From the NCBI GenBank assembly GCA_028386065.3, contig JAKUCV010004308.1, positions 203,461 through 267,460 on the forward strand: a stretch of 64,000 bases of DNA, in the 5' to 3' direction. The translations under genes were made by a program, and so were the position numbers. The notes under the pieces are model-generated. The model was not told the DNA's origin, searched no databases, and saw only the letters and a list, made by a program, of their open reading frames with translations. Position 1 is the stretch's first letter, and every line of letters begins with the position of its first letter. This DNA is from Turnera subulata. Taxonomy: Eukaryota; Streptophyta; Magnoliopsida; Malpighiales; Passifloraceae. Positions 23,000-34,029 of the stretch are shown here, one piece after another.

Positions 23000-23576
23000 T
23001 AACTCCTTCTGCATTGCCATGATTCAATTTTCATCAAGAATCGCCTCTTTTGCATTCTTAGGCTCCACTTGTGAGAGGAATGTAAGTTGTGAATTGACAT
23101 TATGAAGTGAGGATATGGTAGTCACCCCTCTAGAAAAATCTCCAAGATTAACATCAGTTGAATGTCCCCTGGGTGCTCGTACATCTCCATGAGATGCAGA
23201 TCCTTGTTCTGCATTGCTTGGTTTTTCACTAGAACCACTTGGTTGTAGACTTGGTTCCATGCTTGGTTGCATGCTTGGTTTTAGCATGGGCAGTGGAAGA
23301 TGCTCTAAGTCAGGCAGTTCTTCCTCCTTCTCTGTTGTGCCATTAGTGTTTATGATCTGTGGTTGATTTTCATGAGCATCAACTACATCTACATCATCAC
23401 TAGCATCACACGGGTCAATCTCATCAAAGACAGCATGCATGGTTTCTTCAACAACCAGGGTTCTCTTGTTATAGACACGATATTTTTTACTTGTTAGTGA
23501 ATATCCAAGAAATATGCCATCATCAGATTTAGCATCAAATTTATCTAGGTTGTCCTTAGTATTGAGAATGTAACAC
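23000..23576 (-). pseudogene. Copia-2 integrase C-terminus and linker, truncated
   Basis: Reads [39 protein letters not shown] and a Pro/Glu/Ser-rich linker ending at the RT. The catalytic core is missing because the sequence stops at 23576, where the Athila-like LTR starts. Confidence 0.88.
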
Positions 23577-25530
23577 TGATGCACATGAAATATGCATAGT
23601 TTTAGGCATGATTTTAGATATATTTGCTCTCAATTCATCATGATTATACGCCTTAGTTTGCATTATTTCATCATATTCCCTTAAATCTTATCCCTTACTA
23701 TATGATTAGTGATTCCAGGTGCATTTTGAATGATTTTGGAGTTTTTATTGAACAATTCAAAGAAACAGCTTCTGGCACAGCATGAGCCTGTGCCGGGTCT
23801 GTTGTTCATTGCAGAATCAGTGGAAAGCCACGATTCCCCCTCCAATCACAAGATTTCGACTAGATTTCACCACCTTTGCCTTGATCCACAAAGCCATCAT
23901 GCCACCACATCAATCGCAAGAGGAGCTGAGTTCAATTTCAGAGAAGAATTGAAAGAGACTGCACACAGCCTCACCACAGCCCCAGGCACAGGCTCAGCCT
24001 GTGGAATCTGCAGATGACCAAAAACGTGAAGAAAAGAATATAAAACTCAGCCACTTGCAGAGCTTCACCACTTGTAAAACTTTCAACTCTGCAATTATAA
24101 CCTGAGCATTTCAGAAGACTTTAGCCATGGAAAAGAGGGGATAATCATTACACCCAAGGAATAATACAATTAAAGAACTATTATCCTCTCCTAAAGTCTT
24201 CTAAAATCTGCAAATCTAAAGAACTCACCCTATCAGCACTCCTCCCATGGTACCTTGTCTCATACCTTCTAGTAAGTGGGAGAAGAGAGAAGAAGAGGAT
24301 CTGCGCCTATAAATAAGATGAAGGAAGAAAGAACTGGGCATCGATGAATCCATCTATCAAGACACCAAAGAAATTGCAGAAGCTTAGGAACAGAGGCAAA
24401 CCCATTGTTCCAAACCCGATGCTTTTTTTCTTTGTTTTTGTTGTTTTTTAAATTTTGAGCATGAATTGAACAACCCCTCTTAGGTTGAAGGGGTAAACTT
24501 GTCTCTGATTTTATTGTAATGAATTGCTCATCTTATGCTCTTAATCCATTTTTCTTGTTTTGGTTGTTGTACACTTGAAACATTTTTTGACTTCTGGCCA
24601 AACCCTTGCATGATGATAGGTAGCTAGGTGAAGAATCGAAAGGAGAAGCCATAGTTACTGGAACAACAGCAACCTACCCTTAGTTTCTGACTTTTGACAG
24701 AAGTTAGGAATTAATTGAGGAATTAGCCTCAACACCAATTCTTAATCCCCTTGGTTTGACCGTTGCGAAAGCATTAGGATGATTGAGAGCCTTGGGAGGA
24801 ACCTGTGAGTGAAAACAAATGGGTTGAGTATAGGTTGAGAGCGCCTGCAAGAACTGATTTGTGTAATTAACTGTGTTCTCGACAGGCTCAGCACTGGCTC
24901 AGCCTGTTGCAGCACAGTCAAGAAAATGACACTACTTTTAATCTGATTCTTGATTGATTATTGAGTGGCCTATTTTTAATCTAGTAGCAACTTGGTGAAG
25001 GACCGAAAGGAGAATCCAAGTGTGCTAGACCAACAATAGTCAGCCTTCACTCCTTAGCCGTTCGAAAGAATATAGGGAGAGACTGTGGGAAAACATGCCG
25101 CAACACCAAACTTCACCTCTAAGTGGACGTCTATTCTAGTGATAGGGGGTAGATGTAAGCTTAGGGAACTATCAATAAGATCGAAAGCCGCTGGTAGTAC
25201 ATTAGGTCGGGAGCCCCTTCAAAACATCTTATTAAACACAGGCCGTCAAATAGGCTCAGTCTGTTGTGAGGTTGTTGAGCAATTTAAAGCATGAAACAGG
25301 ACATGTGAACCTCGGACACCTAAGACTTAACTTAATCTGATTTCAACACTACTGTTACTTTTATTTTCTTGCTTATTTTATATTTTAATAGCATTCATCC
25401 AAAATTTATGCCTTGTTTGTTTAAGCCTAATTTGTCTATTTGAAGGTAACAAGCTTAACCCAGTCCTTGTGGATACGACCTTGATAGTACTACAACAATC
25501 ATGTGCACTTGCAGGACCAGACCCTTATCA
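23577..25530 (+). repeat. LTR of an Athila/Tat-like gypsy element
   Basis: It starts TGATGCAC at 23577 and ends CCCTTATCA at 25530, 1954 bp, giving TGAT...ATCA ends. It is followed after six bases by a tRNA-Asp-type primer site, so this is a 5' LTR on the plus strand. Long LTRs plus this primer suit the Athila/Tat lineage. No protein can be read. The 3' LTR is not in the window. Confidence 0.82.
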
Positions 25531-25536
25531 AGTTTT

Positions 25537-25554
25537 TGGCGCCGCTGCCGGGGA
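25537..25554 (+). other. tRNA-Asp-type primer binding site
   Basis: TGGCGCCGCTGCCGGGGA differs at one position from the primer site TGGCGCCGTTGCCGGGGA usual for plant Athila/Tat elements. It places the LTR boundary at 25530. Confidence 0.88.
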
Positions 25555-27326
25555 CTGGTGCTTGGTACTATTACCTTTCATTTGGATTAATTAGATTTTT
25601 TATTGTCTAAACCTTTCTTTTTATTTTCCTTTGGTTGTTTTTATATTCTTTGTGTGTTTTTCTTGTGTTGCAAATCGGTGTTGACAAATCAGAATTTAGC
25701 TAGGGAAGTTCTAAACCCCTTCCGCATTTGCATTTCGTGATGCTTTGCATTAGGAGTTGTCATGGTGGTTTTACATGCTAACACACCCAGGATGAGCCTG
25801 TGTTATTTTGTATTTTGATTAAGGCATTCCACCTACCTAGCGGCTAATTCAGCAAAATAGGACTAGACTTGTTAAGATAGGAATTGATCAATCCTGTCTG
25901 CACAATCCACTACCCCCCTCCCCCAATCAATTTCAAACATTTTAGGGTTTAGCTTAAATGCCCCTTACCACATAGGTTAACTTTCAATTTGGGGTAATTA
26001 ATTTCGGCATTGCACCTTGTTTTTGTTTAGTTTTGGCAGTGAAGACACTGCAGATTTTCGGTTTGGGGTATTTTAAGATGCAATTTAGCCATAGTATGAC
26101 TTGATGTATTTTCCAGTGTTCATCTAATGCATTTTCAATTTTATCTATTTTCATTATGTTCCTCCCAATGTGAGCCTGTCCTTATATTTTTGCACCTTCT
26201 CTTTTTCCATTTAACTATGCTAAGATTCTATTCTCATGACTTGTCTTATTTTCCCAAAATGAGCAGAACAGAGTAATCAAGCAACTGCATTCTATGAATT
26301 CTGTCAGATGAGATGGATCCTGTTAAAGAATTTTTTCTAAACGAAACAGGCTCAGCCTGTCTACCTTAGAATAGGCCCTTACCTCTGTCAAGGCAAAATT
26401 TAAAGCAGAATCTTCAAGCAAGAAAAGGATCTAGGCCATCTTTGGCATAACTACAGACCACAAAAATCCACACCTCACTCATCAGACCCTTGCAACCCCA
26501 TTTGAGCCGATTTTGATGGCCCCATTTCATTCATCCACCCTGCACATCCCAGCCAGTGGGGGCCATTAGTGTCTAAGGACACAAACTCCTTCAAACAGTC
26601 TCACCCTGTCGATGAGCCTGTGAGCAAGATTTGATCAAGAATAGAAAGAGATCACCCATACTCAGCCTGTACAAAAATCACAATGCCACCAGATGCTTGT
26701 ACTCTATCGTCCCCCTGAAAAAAAAAGAAAAAAATATAAAAATATAAAAAAAAAGAAAAGAAAAAAAGGGAAAGGAGGAAGGACAAGGGCAACATCTGGA
26801 AAATCATACTCCACCCAAGAACACAAAACCAATCCATCTGTTAGAGTCAGTGGCTGCATCAAAAGTAGCTGAAGTATTGGGACACAGTTGCTGAAAAGCG
26901 TGAGACCGTAGAAAACACAAGGTCAAACAGTCTCTGCACGGTCTTATGCTGTTCCTGAACAAAAAAAAAAGAATCGAGCTCAAAAGCTGTTGACCCTTGC
27001 GCAAACCATCCACCTTCCTTTGAGAACCCTCACCCAGCCTCAATACAACACAGACAAAGTCCTAGTGATCCTAGCTTGATGACTTATGCACATTAGTGGA
27101 GAAAAGAGGTAAAGGGTCTGCATATGAAGTATTGTTTTTCACTTTCCAATATTTGACAGAATCCCTCAAATGACAGAAGGAATGGAGGTCAGTTGCAAAA
27201 TTTATTTTGTGATTTTTACGACAAAAACTACTGGCAAGGAGTTTGGTTAGAATTGAATGCGGTTTGGAAGGAAAATAAGAGGATGCTTGAATTGGGACAT
27301 CACCAGGAAGAAGCCTAGTGAAAATC
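25555..27326 (+). mobile_element. Internal leader of the Athila-like element, no coding recognised
   Basis: Non-coding AT-rich sequence with an A-rich microsatellite at about 26716-26770. The motif GAGCCTGT or CAGCCTGT recurs several times here and in the LTR. No gag or pol domain is visible. The sequence ends abruptly at 27326, next to a copia fragment, so the element is truncated. Confidence 0.6.
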
Positions 27327-28178
27327 TGGTTGCTCTACATAAACCTCTTCTAATATATGTCCATTTAAGAATACATTTTTGACGTCCATTTGATAGAGTT
27401 TCAATGATCTATATAATGCAAATGCAAGTAGCATGTGTATAGATTCTAACCTAGCAAAAAGAGCAAATGTCTCATCATAATCAATACCTTCTTCTTGGTT
27501 ATAACCTTGAGCAACCAACCTTGCTATGTTTCTTACCACAATTCTAGTTTCATCAAGTTTGTTTCTGAAAACCTATTTGGTTCTAATGACTGGATGTTCT
27601 TCTGGTCTAGGCACAAGTTCCTATACATCACTCCGTTTGAATTGATTTAACTCTTTCTGCATTGCCATGACCCAATTTTCATCAAGAATCGCCTCTTTTG
27701 CATTTTTAGGCTCCACTTGTGAGAGGAATGCAAGATGTGAATTGACATTATGAAGTGAGGATATGGTAGTCACCCCTATAGATAAATCTCCAAGAATAAC
27801 ATCAGTGGAATGTCCCCTGGGTGCTCGTACATCTCCATGAGATGCAGATCCTTGTTCTGCATTACTTGGTTTTTCACTAGAACCACTTGGTTGCAGACTT
27901 GGTTCCATGCTTGGTTTTTGCATGGGCAGTGGAAGAAGCTCTAAGTCAGGCAGTTCTTCCTCCTTCTCTGCTGTGCCATTAGTGTTTATGATCTGTGGTT
28001 GATTTTCAGGTGCATCAACTACATCTACATCATCACTAGTATCACACGGGTCAATCTCATCAAAGACAGCATGCATGGTTTCTTCAACAACCAAGGTTCT
28101 CTTGTTATAGACACGATATTTTTTACTTGTTAGTGAATATCCAAGAAATATGCCATCATCAGATTTAGCATCAAATTT
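27327..28178 (-). mobile_element. Copia-3: fragment nearly identical to part of copia-2
   Basis: Covers the same stretch as 22679-23542: end of integrase, the linker (LPDLELLPLPM, QGSASHGDVRAPRGHSTDV) and the first part of RT ([20 protein letters not shown]). Differences are scattered substitutions and a 12-bp indel in the linker. Both edges are abrupt: the left joins Athila-like sequence and the right joins a CACTA fragment. Confidence 0.9.
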
Positions 28179-28181
28179 GAA

Positions 28182-28779
28182 TCAACCATGAACTATGGTG
28201 TTTATGTGAGAGGAAACACTTACAATGGTGTGGAAGAGGATTATTATGGAGTTTTGAAAAAAATCTTGGACGTGGAGTACTTCTCAGTTCAGGATATGGT
28301 GGTACTTTTTAATTGTGATTGGTACGACACGCGGCACTCAAATAGAGCTATGAGAATTCATTGTACCAGTTTGGTTGATGTTAGGCCAACTCAGATGTTA
28401 CGTACAACCGATACTTATGCATTGGCCTAACAATGTCATCAGGTTTATTTCTGTCCATATGTCTCTAGAAGCTTGAGTGATAGGTTGACAGTGTCCAAAA
28501 CTAGCCCGAAACAAAGATTTAATGTTGCCACGGTCTCTATTCCAAATAACATAAATATTGCTCAAAATCCTACTTAAGATGATCCCTACCGAAAACCTGT
28601 GTCTGAACCACCTATGCATGTTCAATTGGGTAGAGAAGATAGGGATGCAACCAGTTTAAGTGTACCTATTGAAGCTGTCACTCTTGGGGAGAATGATGTG
28701 GAATCATTATCGAGAGATGATATAGCTATAGGAAGTGACATTGAAAGTGAGGAAGATCAGCTTGTCAATGATGACTAGC
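28182..28779 (+). pseudogene. CACTA (En/Spm) transposase C-terminal region, DUF4216-like
   Basis: The plus-strand frame reads NYGVYVRGNTY, YYGVLKKILDVEYFSVQDM and VVLFNCDWYD, the pattern of the DUF4216 domain in plant TNP2-type proteins. After a stop at about 28428 (Gln expected) it continues QCHQVYFCPYVS. An acidic tail, GSDIESEEDQLVNDD, ends at about 28779, and another stop lies near 28575. The catalytic part upstream is missing, since copia-3 abuts at 28178. Confidence 0.75.
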
Positions 28780-29559
28780 ACGGGTCAATTGCCATTTCCA
28801 AGACATCCACAAATGGCATTGCCTATTATGGGTCCTTCATCACAACAGTGAAAGCAAATGTTTCCAACCATGGGTTCGATGCCTTGTTTCATGACAGCTC
28901 CTATGGCTCAACCATCGGCTCCGAATTCGTTTTCTCAACCTTTTCCAGGTAGTGTGTCATGCCCCCCAGCAGTGCCAAATTGTCCTCCGCCGCCCCCGAG
29001 AAATAATTCAGCAGGTGCTTCATCTGGTCACCAATCCCAATCTTAAACATATATATATGTGTTAGTATTTGAACTTTGAAAGGAAAAAAAATTATGTTGT
29101 CTTTGATATTTGTAATGTAGACATATACTGATTTGACTCGAGAAAATCTGCAGAGGTATGCTTTTTGCAGACTCTTGGATGATCGTATATTTGCATTTAT
29201 AATTAGTCTAGCAGGGATTTGCTTAGCTCGCTATATGTTTTATTGGCAAAGTGTGATGGTATTCACATGGGTTGCTTCCACCAATAGTTGGACATACCTA
29301 AGAAGACATGTGCGGCTGATTGTGAGATGACAAGTTTAATGGGGCTGAGCAGAATAAGTGCAATGTATAGATATATTTATTACATAATGTTGAATGATTG
29401 CTAGTATACATTTGGGTATGACATTTTAGTTCTTATAAGTTATTTGTTTTTACGAATTAATTCCCAGAAATAAATACTGCCAATTCAATTTCATTTATTC
29501 TCATTAGTGATAATTGGATTTCACTTATTCTCGTTCGTGCCAAGATTTCATTTAATTTC
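28780..29559 (+). other. CACTA remnant, coding not established
   Basis: 28858-29046 can be read as a Pro/Ser-rich peptide (PNCPPPPPRNN) of the kind often found in the second protein of CACTA elements. 29130-29330 has a short hydrophobic frame. Neither can be assigned. The rest is AT-rich. Confidence 0.35.
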
Positions 29560-29950
29560 GTTAGTGCCATCATTCCTTACGGATTTCTTATGTTTTTTTT
29601 AACCATTTCTTATGGCTAAAGGATGGTAGAGGGGACCCACTCGGTTGATTTTCCTTACAATTTCCTTACGGCTTGAGTCCGTAAGGAACGACAAATTCCA
29701 TGCAAGTCAGATGTCCCCAAGGTGGGGCGCAGAAGATGTTTGTCTTACAGGTTCCTTACGGACAACTTTTGTAAAGATCCAGTAACTAACCTTCGCTTAC
29801 GGTTTCCTTATGGCATCCTTATGGGAAGTGATTTTCTTTCCACCGTTTTACTTACGAACAGTACCGATAAGGGAACCGTAAGGCATTTGTAAGAGAAGCC
29901 TTTTCCTTACAGATTCCTTATAGGAATCTTACGGATCTGCCCTTAAGAAA
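29560..29950. repeat. CACTA-like subterminal repeats
   Basis: TTCCTTACGG and close variants (TTCCTTATGG, CCTTACAG) occur in both orientations about ten times in 390 bp, including the inverted pair at 29670-29695. Dense short direct and inverted motifs near an end are typical of CACTA elements, where the element's protein binds. The terminal CACTA itself was not found. Confidence 0.6.
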
Positions 29951-30113
29951 AGCCCAAGAAATTCGCGGTGGCATGCTGTTACTTGAATCATATAATTTTT
30001 TAATTTTTCTTCGCCAAAAATTACGACGCAGATTCAAGTGATTAATAGTTTATAGTTTCTTTTTAATTTTTTTCTACAGACAACGAATTTTACCAGGTAT
30101 TATGCAGGGATGC

Positions 30114-30533
30114 TGTTGGAATTATTTAATATTATCGGCTTATATTATTAATAAAAATTATATTACAAACTGTCTTATTTTATAGAGCCATTAAGTGTTC
30201 TTTTTTGGTCTTTGAAACATCTATTTTGCTGTGGTCTCTAATTATGTGTTGAAATCCAATACTAGTCAATTATGGTTTTATGGGAACCCTAGTTGACCTT
30301 GTATATAAAGAATAACATATAGGGTTATGGTCCCCAAGATTATTTCTGCGTCAGTTTTTTCTGCCCCATCACAGAAAAACACACAAGGCGTTGGAACCAA
30401 ATCTTAGAAGCTCCCAATCCTCTCAAGTCACTGTTCAAGTTTGTAGCTACGCCTTACTTCTATAGCTGATTATAGTTCTTGATTGTCTAATAATTTATCA
30501 AAATATTTAAGGCAAAAAATAATTATTCTAACA
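30114..30533 (+). repeat. Copia-4 5' LTR
   Basis: Starts TGTTGGAATTA and ends TTATTCTAACA; 420 bp. A TATA-like TTGTATATAAAGAA lies at about 30299-30312. Confidence 0.93.
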
Positions 30534-30535
30534 AG

Positions 30536-30548
30536 TGGTAGCAGAGCC
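30536..30548 (+). other. Copia-4 primer binding site
   Basis: TGGTAGCAGAGCC follows the LTR by two bases and matches the initiator-Met tRNA primer site TGGTATCAGAGC at 11 of 12 positions. Confidence 0.88.
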
Positions 30549-30660
30549 TGCTTGATTAAATTATTAGATATCATCAAGTTTTTCAATTCAATTGCACGAG
30601 TATGAATTTTGTTTGCCAACAAGATCATGCATGCTAAGTTATTAATTAAATTGCCGTATG

Positions 30661-31835
30661 CAAGGCTGTTAAAATCGAGTTTTCACGTAAACTCAAAATG
30701 GTCCAGTCAAAAACGTAACGTAAAAACGTAAAGTAGAATCGTAAGAGTCCAGAAAATCTAATTATTAATGTTAATTGGATTTATAAATAGATTAATTAAT
30801 AACATTCATCCACAAATATTACTTCTCATTAAAATTCAACTTAGATATAAACTTTAAATAATGTAATTCAAATATGATTTAAGTTGATAACAAATTATAC
30901 CATAAATACAACAAACTAAAACCATCACAAATTTAGCTTGCTATCTATCTATGGATGAAAACCTCCGAAATTTATGATATTAGTATTATATATATAACTT
31001 CAAGCTGTAAAAGTTGTAATCTTTCTCATAGTCAATATGAATTCTTTTGTTAGTAAACCAGTTTAAAAATGCTTTAAAATATATTACATTCAAGGGTATC
31101 CCGTAATTATCAAAAAAAAAAATAAAAAGAATTGATGGTAGCCGTTTCTATTGAAAAACTGATGTTTGCCACCCGAAAAAATTTATCAAGTATTTGCAAC
31201 TTGTGTGTGAGTAGAAACAACCAAACAAGATTTATATTTAGTTTCTCTTTAGCCCGCCCATTTAAAACAAAAATAAAAAGAATGTTCAGAGTTCCTAGGC
31301 GGATTTCCCTATGTTAGTAGATAATGGAGCAAGCTTATCCCATACTTCTACTTTTATCCTTCTCTATCTTTAATTCTGTTCCCCCCTTCACCAAATAGTT
31401 CTTCTTCATCTCTGCCCTTTCTCTTCTCCAGCTCAATAACTAACATGCTAATTTTTTCACTCAAACATCCGGATTCCAACTTGCAGTCAGCTGTGCATTT
31501 CTAATATGGACAATAAGCAACTACTGTTTTGTCAATGGCCTTGCACGGCAATAGTATCCCACATTCCACAAGCATGTCAATCTCATCATAGTTCATTTAC
31601 AGAATACAGATGTATCACAAAATGGGATGCACTACGAGTATTGTTTCCACAGGTGAAGCTTGAGAGTCAATTTGGTTTCTGTTTTTATTTTTAATTAGCT
31701 ATAGCGAACTCGGAACTCGCGAGTTTGACCGAGTTTCACCCATTTTCGATTTTATGAACGAGTTAGCACGAAACACAACCTAACCTCGTAAAAACGGATG
31801 ATTTTATAAGTAAAAACGAGTTTTTAACAACCATG
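30661..31835. mobile_element. Non-autonomous hAT-like element, 1175 bp
   Basis: Imperfect terminal inverted repeats of about 26 bp (CAAGGCTGTTAAAA at the left, CATGGTTGTTAAAA as complement of the right) are flanked by an 8-bp duplication, GCCGTATG (30653-30660, 31836-31843). 8 bp suits hAT. No transposase can be read, so it must have been moved by another element's enzyme. The short frame at 31132-31317 resembles nothing I know. Confidence 0.8.
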
Positions 31836-32385
31836 GCCGTATGGTCTGCCGATTTACATGTTTACAATTCATTTGACGTTTACAGGTGTGACTTGGTCAA
31901 ATTAAATTCAGTTAATTGAATTGCTAATTGGATCGACATCCAGTATGTATGCGCTAAAGAAAATACAAAGGTTTGAGATCTGGCTAAATCATTTGGAATT
32001 TGATAATAGGTCGAATCATTACTTTTATTTTCTTTGATTTATAGAAGAGGTAAACGGCTCCACTTTTGGGTTTGTCGTTTTCAAATTATAATATTCATAT
32101 GGCAAGTTTTGAATTGATTTGGTTTATAGATTGGGGGATTAAATTCTTGATTGAATTAGTCAATGAGATTTGCTTTAGATTTACAGTTTACTCCGTGTAT
32201 GCTTATTATTATACAATTTGCCCAAGAATGACTAAAATTAAGGAATATTTTATTCCTTGCAAAACATATGCTTGAAATTAAATTCAATATTCAGTATTAT
32301 ATTATTTTGGGATGTCGAGTATTCTAATTCTTCTGATGCACCAACCAAGACCCACATACACTACAGAGTTTCCCCCTGAACCAAA

Positions 32386-33304
32386 ATGAATGGATAGTAC
32401 ACCTACTCCACAGAATAGCACGACTACTCCACAAGCAACACCATCACAACCAAATCAGCCACTTCCATTCTATCCCTCTTCCAAAAAGCCTGACGGGTTT
32501 TCCACAGGAAATGGACTGTGGTTAACCCATGATGATGTCCCCCAACATCGATGAAGAGAAAGATTGCAAGAATTCCATGCCTGGATGGACAAAGAAGAGT
32601 TACAAGAAAACCCACCATATTGGATCCATAAAGAATTCATTGCTCGTTCCACAGGAACCTTCAAGGAATGGTTTCAAAAAACCACCCCAGCAATTCTTCA
32701 ACAATTGTGTCAAGTTCAGACAACTTTTGAATTTGTGAATATATTGCATGATGAATTTATTGGTTCTCCCTCGGATGAAAACAGGCACAAATTGACTGAA
32801 TTTCATCAAAGAAAGTGTTGTTCTCTACAACTTTCTGATCTCCAACGACATCACTCTGCCATGAGTAAGCTCTATTATACATTGGGAGCTACGGATGCTC
32901 ATCGAGAAGTCTATTTGGCTTCCTTCCCAGAAAGTTTGCAGAGCAATGTTCATAGTGCAATGGAATCCAGCAATCAGAGTATGTCTAATATCTCTCTTGA
33001 AAAATTATATCAAATGATCCTTGCCGCTCGCCAGACACATTGTGACACTCAACAGAAGTTCCGAGTTCTATCCAAAAGATCTCATGATCTCAAAAGTGTG
33101 TGCAACAACTCTTATCTAAAGATTAAATGGAAAGATAAGAATTGTTCTTGCTCTCGAAAATCCAATCATGTTGATCACTATCAGAAGTCTATACCAAGGA
33201 AGTTCAAGAAGAAGAAGTTCAGATCCCACTTTTCTAATTCCAAATACTTCAGAAAAAAAAAGGAAAACGCGGCAATAAAGGCGACATATGTTTCATCTGT
33301 ATGA
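32386..33304 (+). pseudogene. Pararetrovirus coat-protein region
   Basis: A 246-codon open stretch (32564-33304) contains the helical region with YWIHKEFIARS and LYYTLGATDAHREVY, followed by a very basic zone (KFKKKKFRSH) before the zinc knuckle. This order is that of caulimovirid coat proteins, which package the DNA genome. A frameshift near 33290 separates it from the knuckle, and the N-terminal part has stops near 32400 and 32560. No movement-protein domain is recognisable upstream. Confidence 0.72.
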
Positions 33305-33580
33305 AAATGGGCCATTTTGCAAAAAATTGCAAGAATCAACCTACCAAATCAGCTAAATTGATTCAGCAAGTACAAGAGAGCACTCAGGTTGATCTTGATT
33401 CTGCAGACGTTGAGTCATTATTCTCAGAAACAGAGGAGCCTGAAGAAGACACCGTCTTCGTTCTTGAACAAGATTCTCAAACATCCTCATCAGCTTCCTC
33501 TGAAGAAGAAGATGATCGATACCTACCAGTATTTGAAGCTCAAAAGCAGGTTCAGAAGACGATTTTGTCAAACATATAGT
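33286..33580 (+). pseudogene. Pararetrovirus zinc knuckle and acidic linker
   Basis: CFICMKMGHFAKNC is a CCHC nucleic-acid-binding knuckle, followed by a Glu/Asp/Ser-rich linker to a stop at about 33580. Confidence 0.8.
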
Positions 33581-33591
33581 CTTCCTCCGTT

Positions 33592-33906
33592 ATGATACAG
33601 ATCCTTCCATCCAAGTATGACAAGCCAATCCCTCTTATTGGTTTTATTGACACTGGTGCTCATAAAAGATTTCTCAATCCAAAGAGCTTACCTTCTGAGG
33701 CATGGGAGCCACATAAGAAGTATTTCCAGGCGGCAAATGGAGAATTATTCCGGACCACTATGATTACTAAACAACGAATAGGAATCCATTTCTTCTCTGG
33801 ATGTGTTATATGGAGAAAAGTTCTTGGCACAAGTCTTCCTGATCGAGACCTACTCATAGGTTTTGATATCATTCAGCAGGCAGAAAAACTTCAAATCCTT
33901 TTATAA
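33592..33906 (+). pseudogene. Pararetrovirus aspartic protease
   Basis: The active-site motif reads GFIDTGAHKRF (D-T-G), with the later hydrophobic DRDLLIGFDII. Together these are typical of the retroviral-type protease that processes the viral polyprotein. It ends in a stop at 33906, so it is cut off from the RT frame. Confidence 0.82.
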
Positions 33907-34029
33907 GGGTTGAAGTTCAAACGATTTTTTGCTCTTTACACGCATGTCAAAACGATCTTCTCCCTTCAGGAGAGTCTAGTTCAATATGAGGAGATCAAGG
34001 CCAAGTTATTATAGTCCTGTGCATACAGT

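Larger units (their letters stand above)
14089..23576 (-). mobile_element. Copia-2: truncated SIRE-like copia split by a gypsy insertion
   Basis: 14089-15396 and 21567-23576 are consecutive parts of one element related to copia-1. They hold the N-terminus of the third ORF, the pol-ORF3 spacer, RNase H, RT and the end of integrase, all on the minus strand. The two halves join exactly at the gypsy target duplication GTATG. Both LTRs, gag, protease and most of integrase are missing. The right edge (23576) is where the Athila-like LTR begins. Confidence 0.88.

Noticed and set aside
32424..32809. Minus-strand frames opposite the coat-protein region
   Set aside because: Antisense shadows of the plus-strand pararetrovirus sequence.
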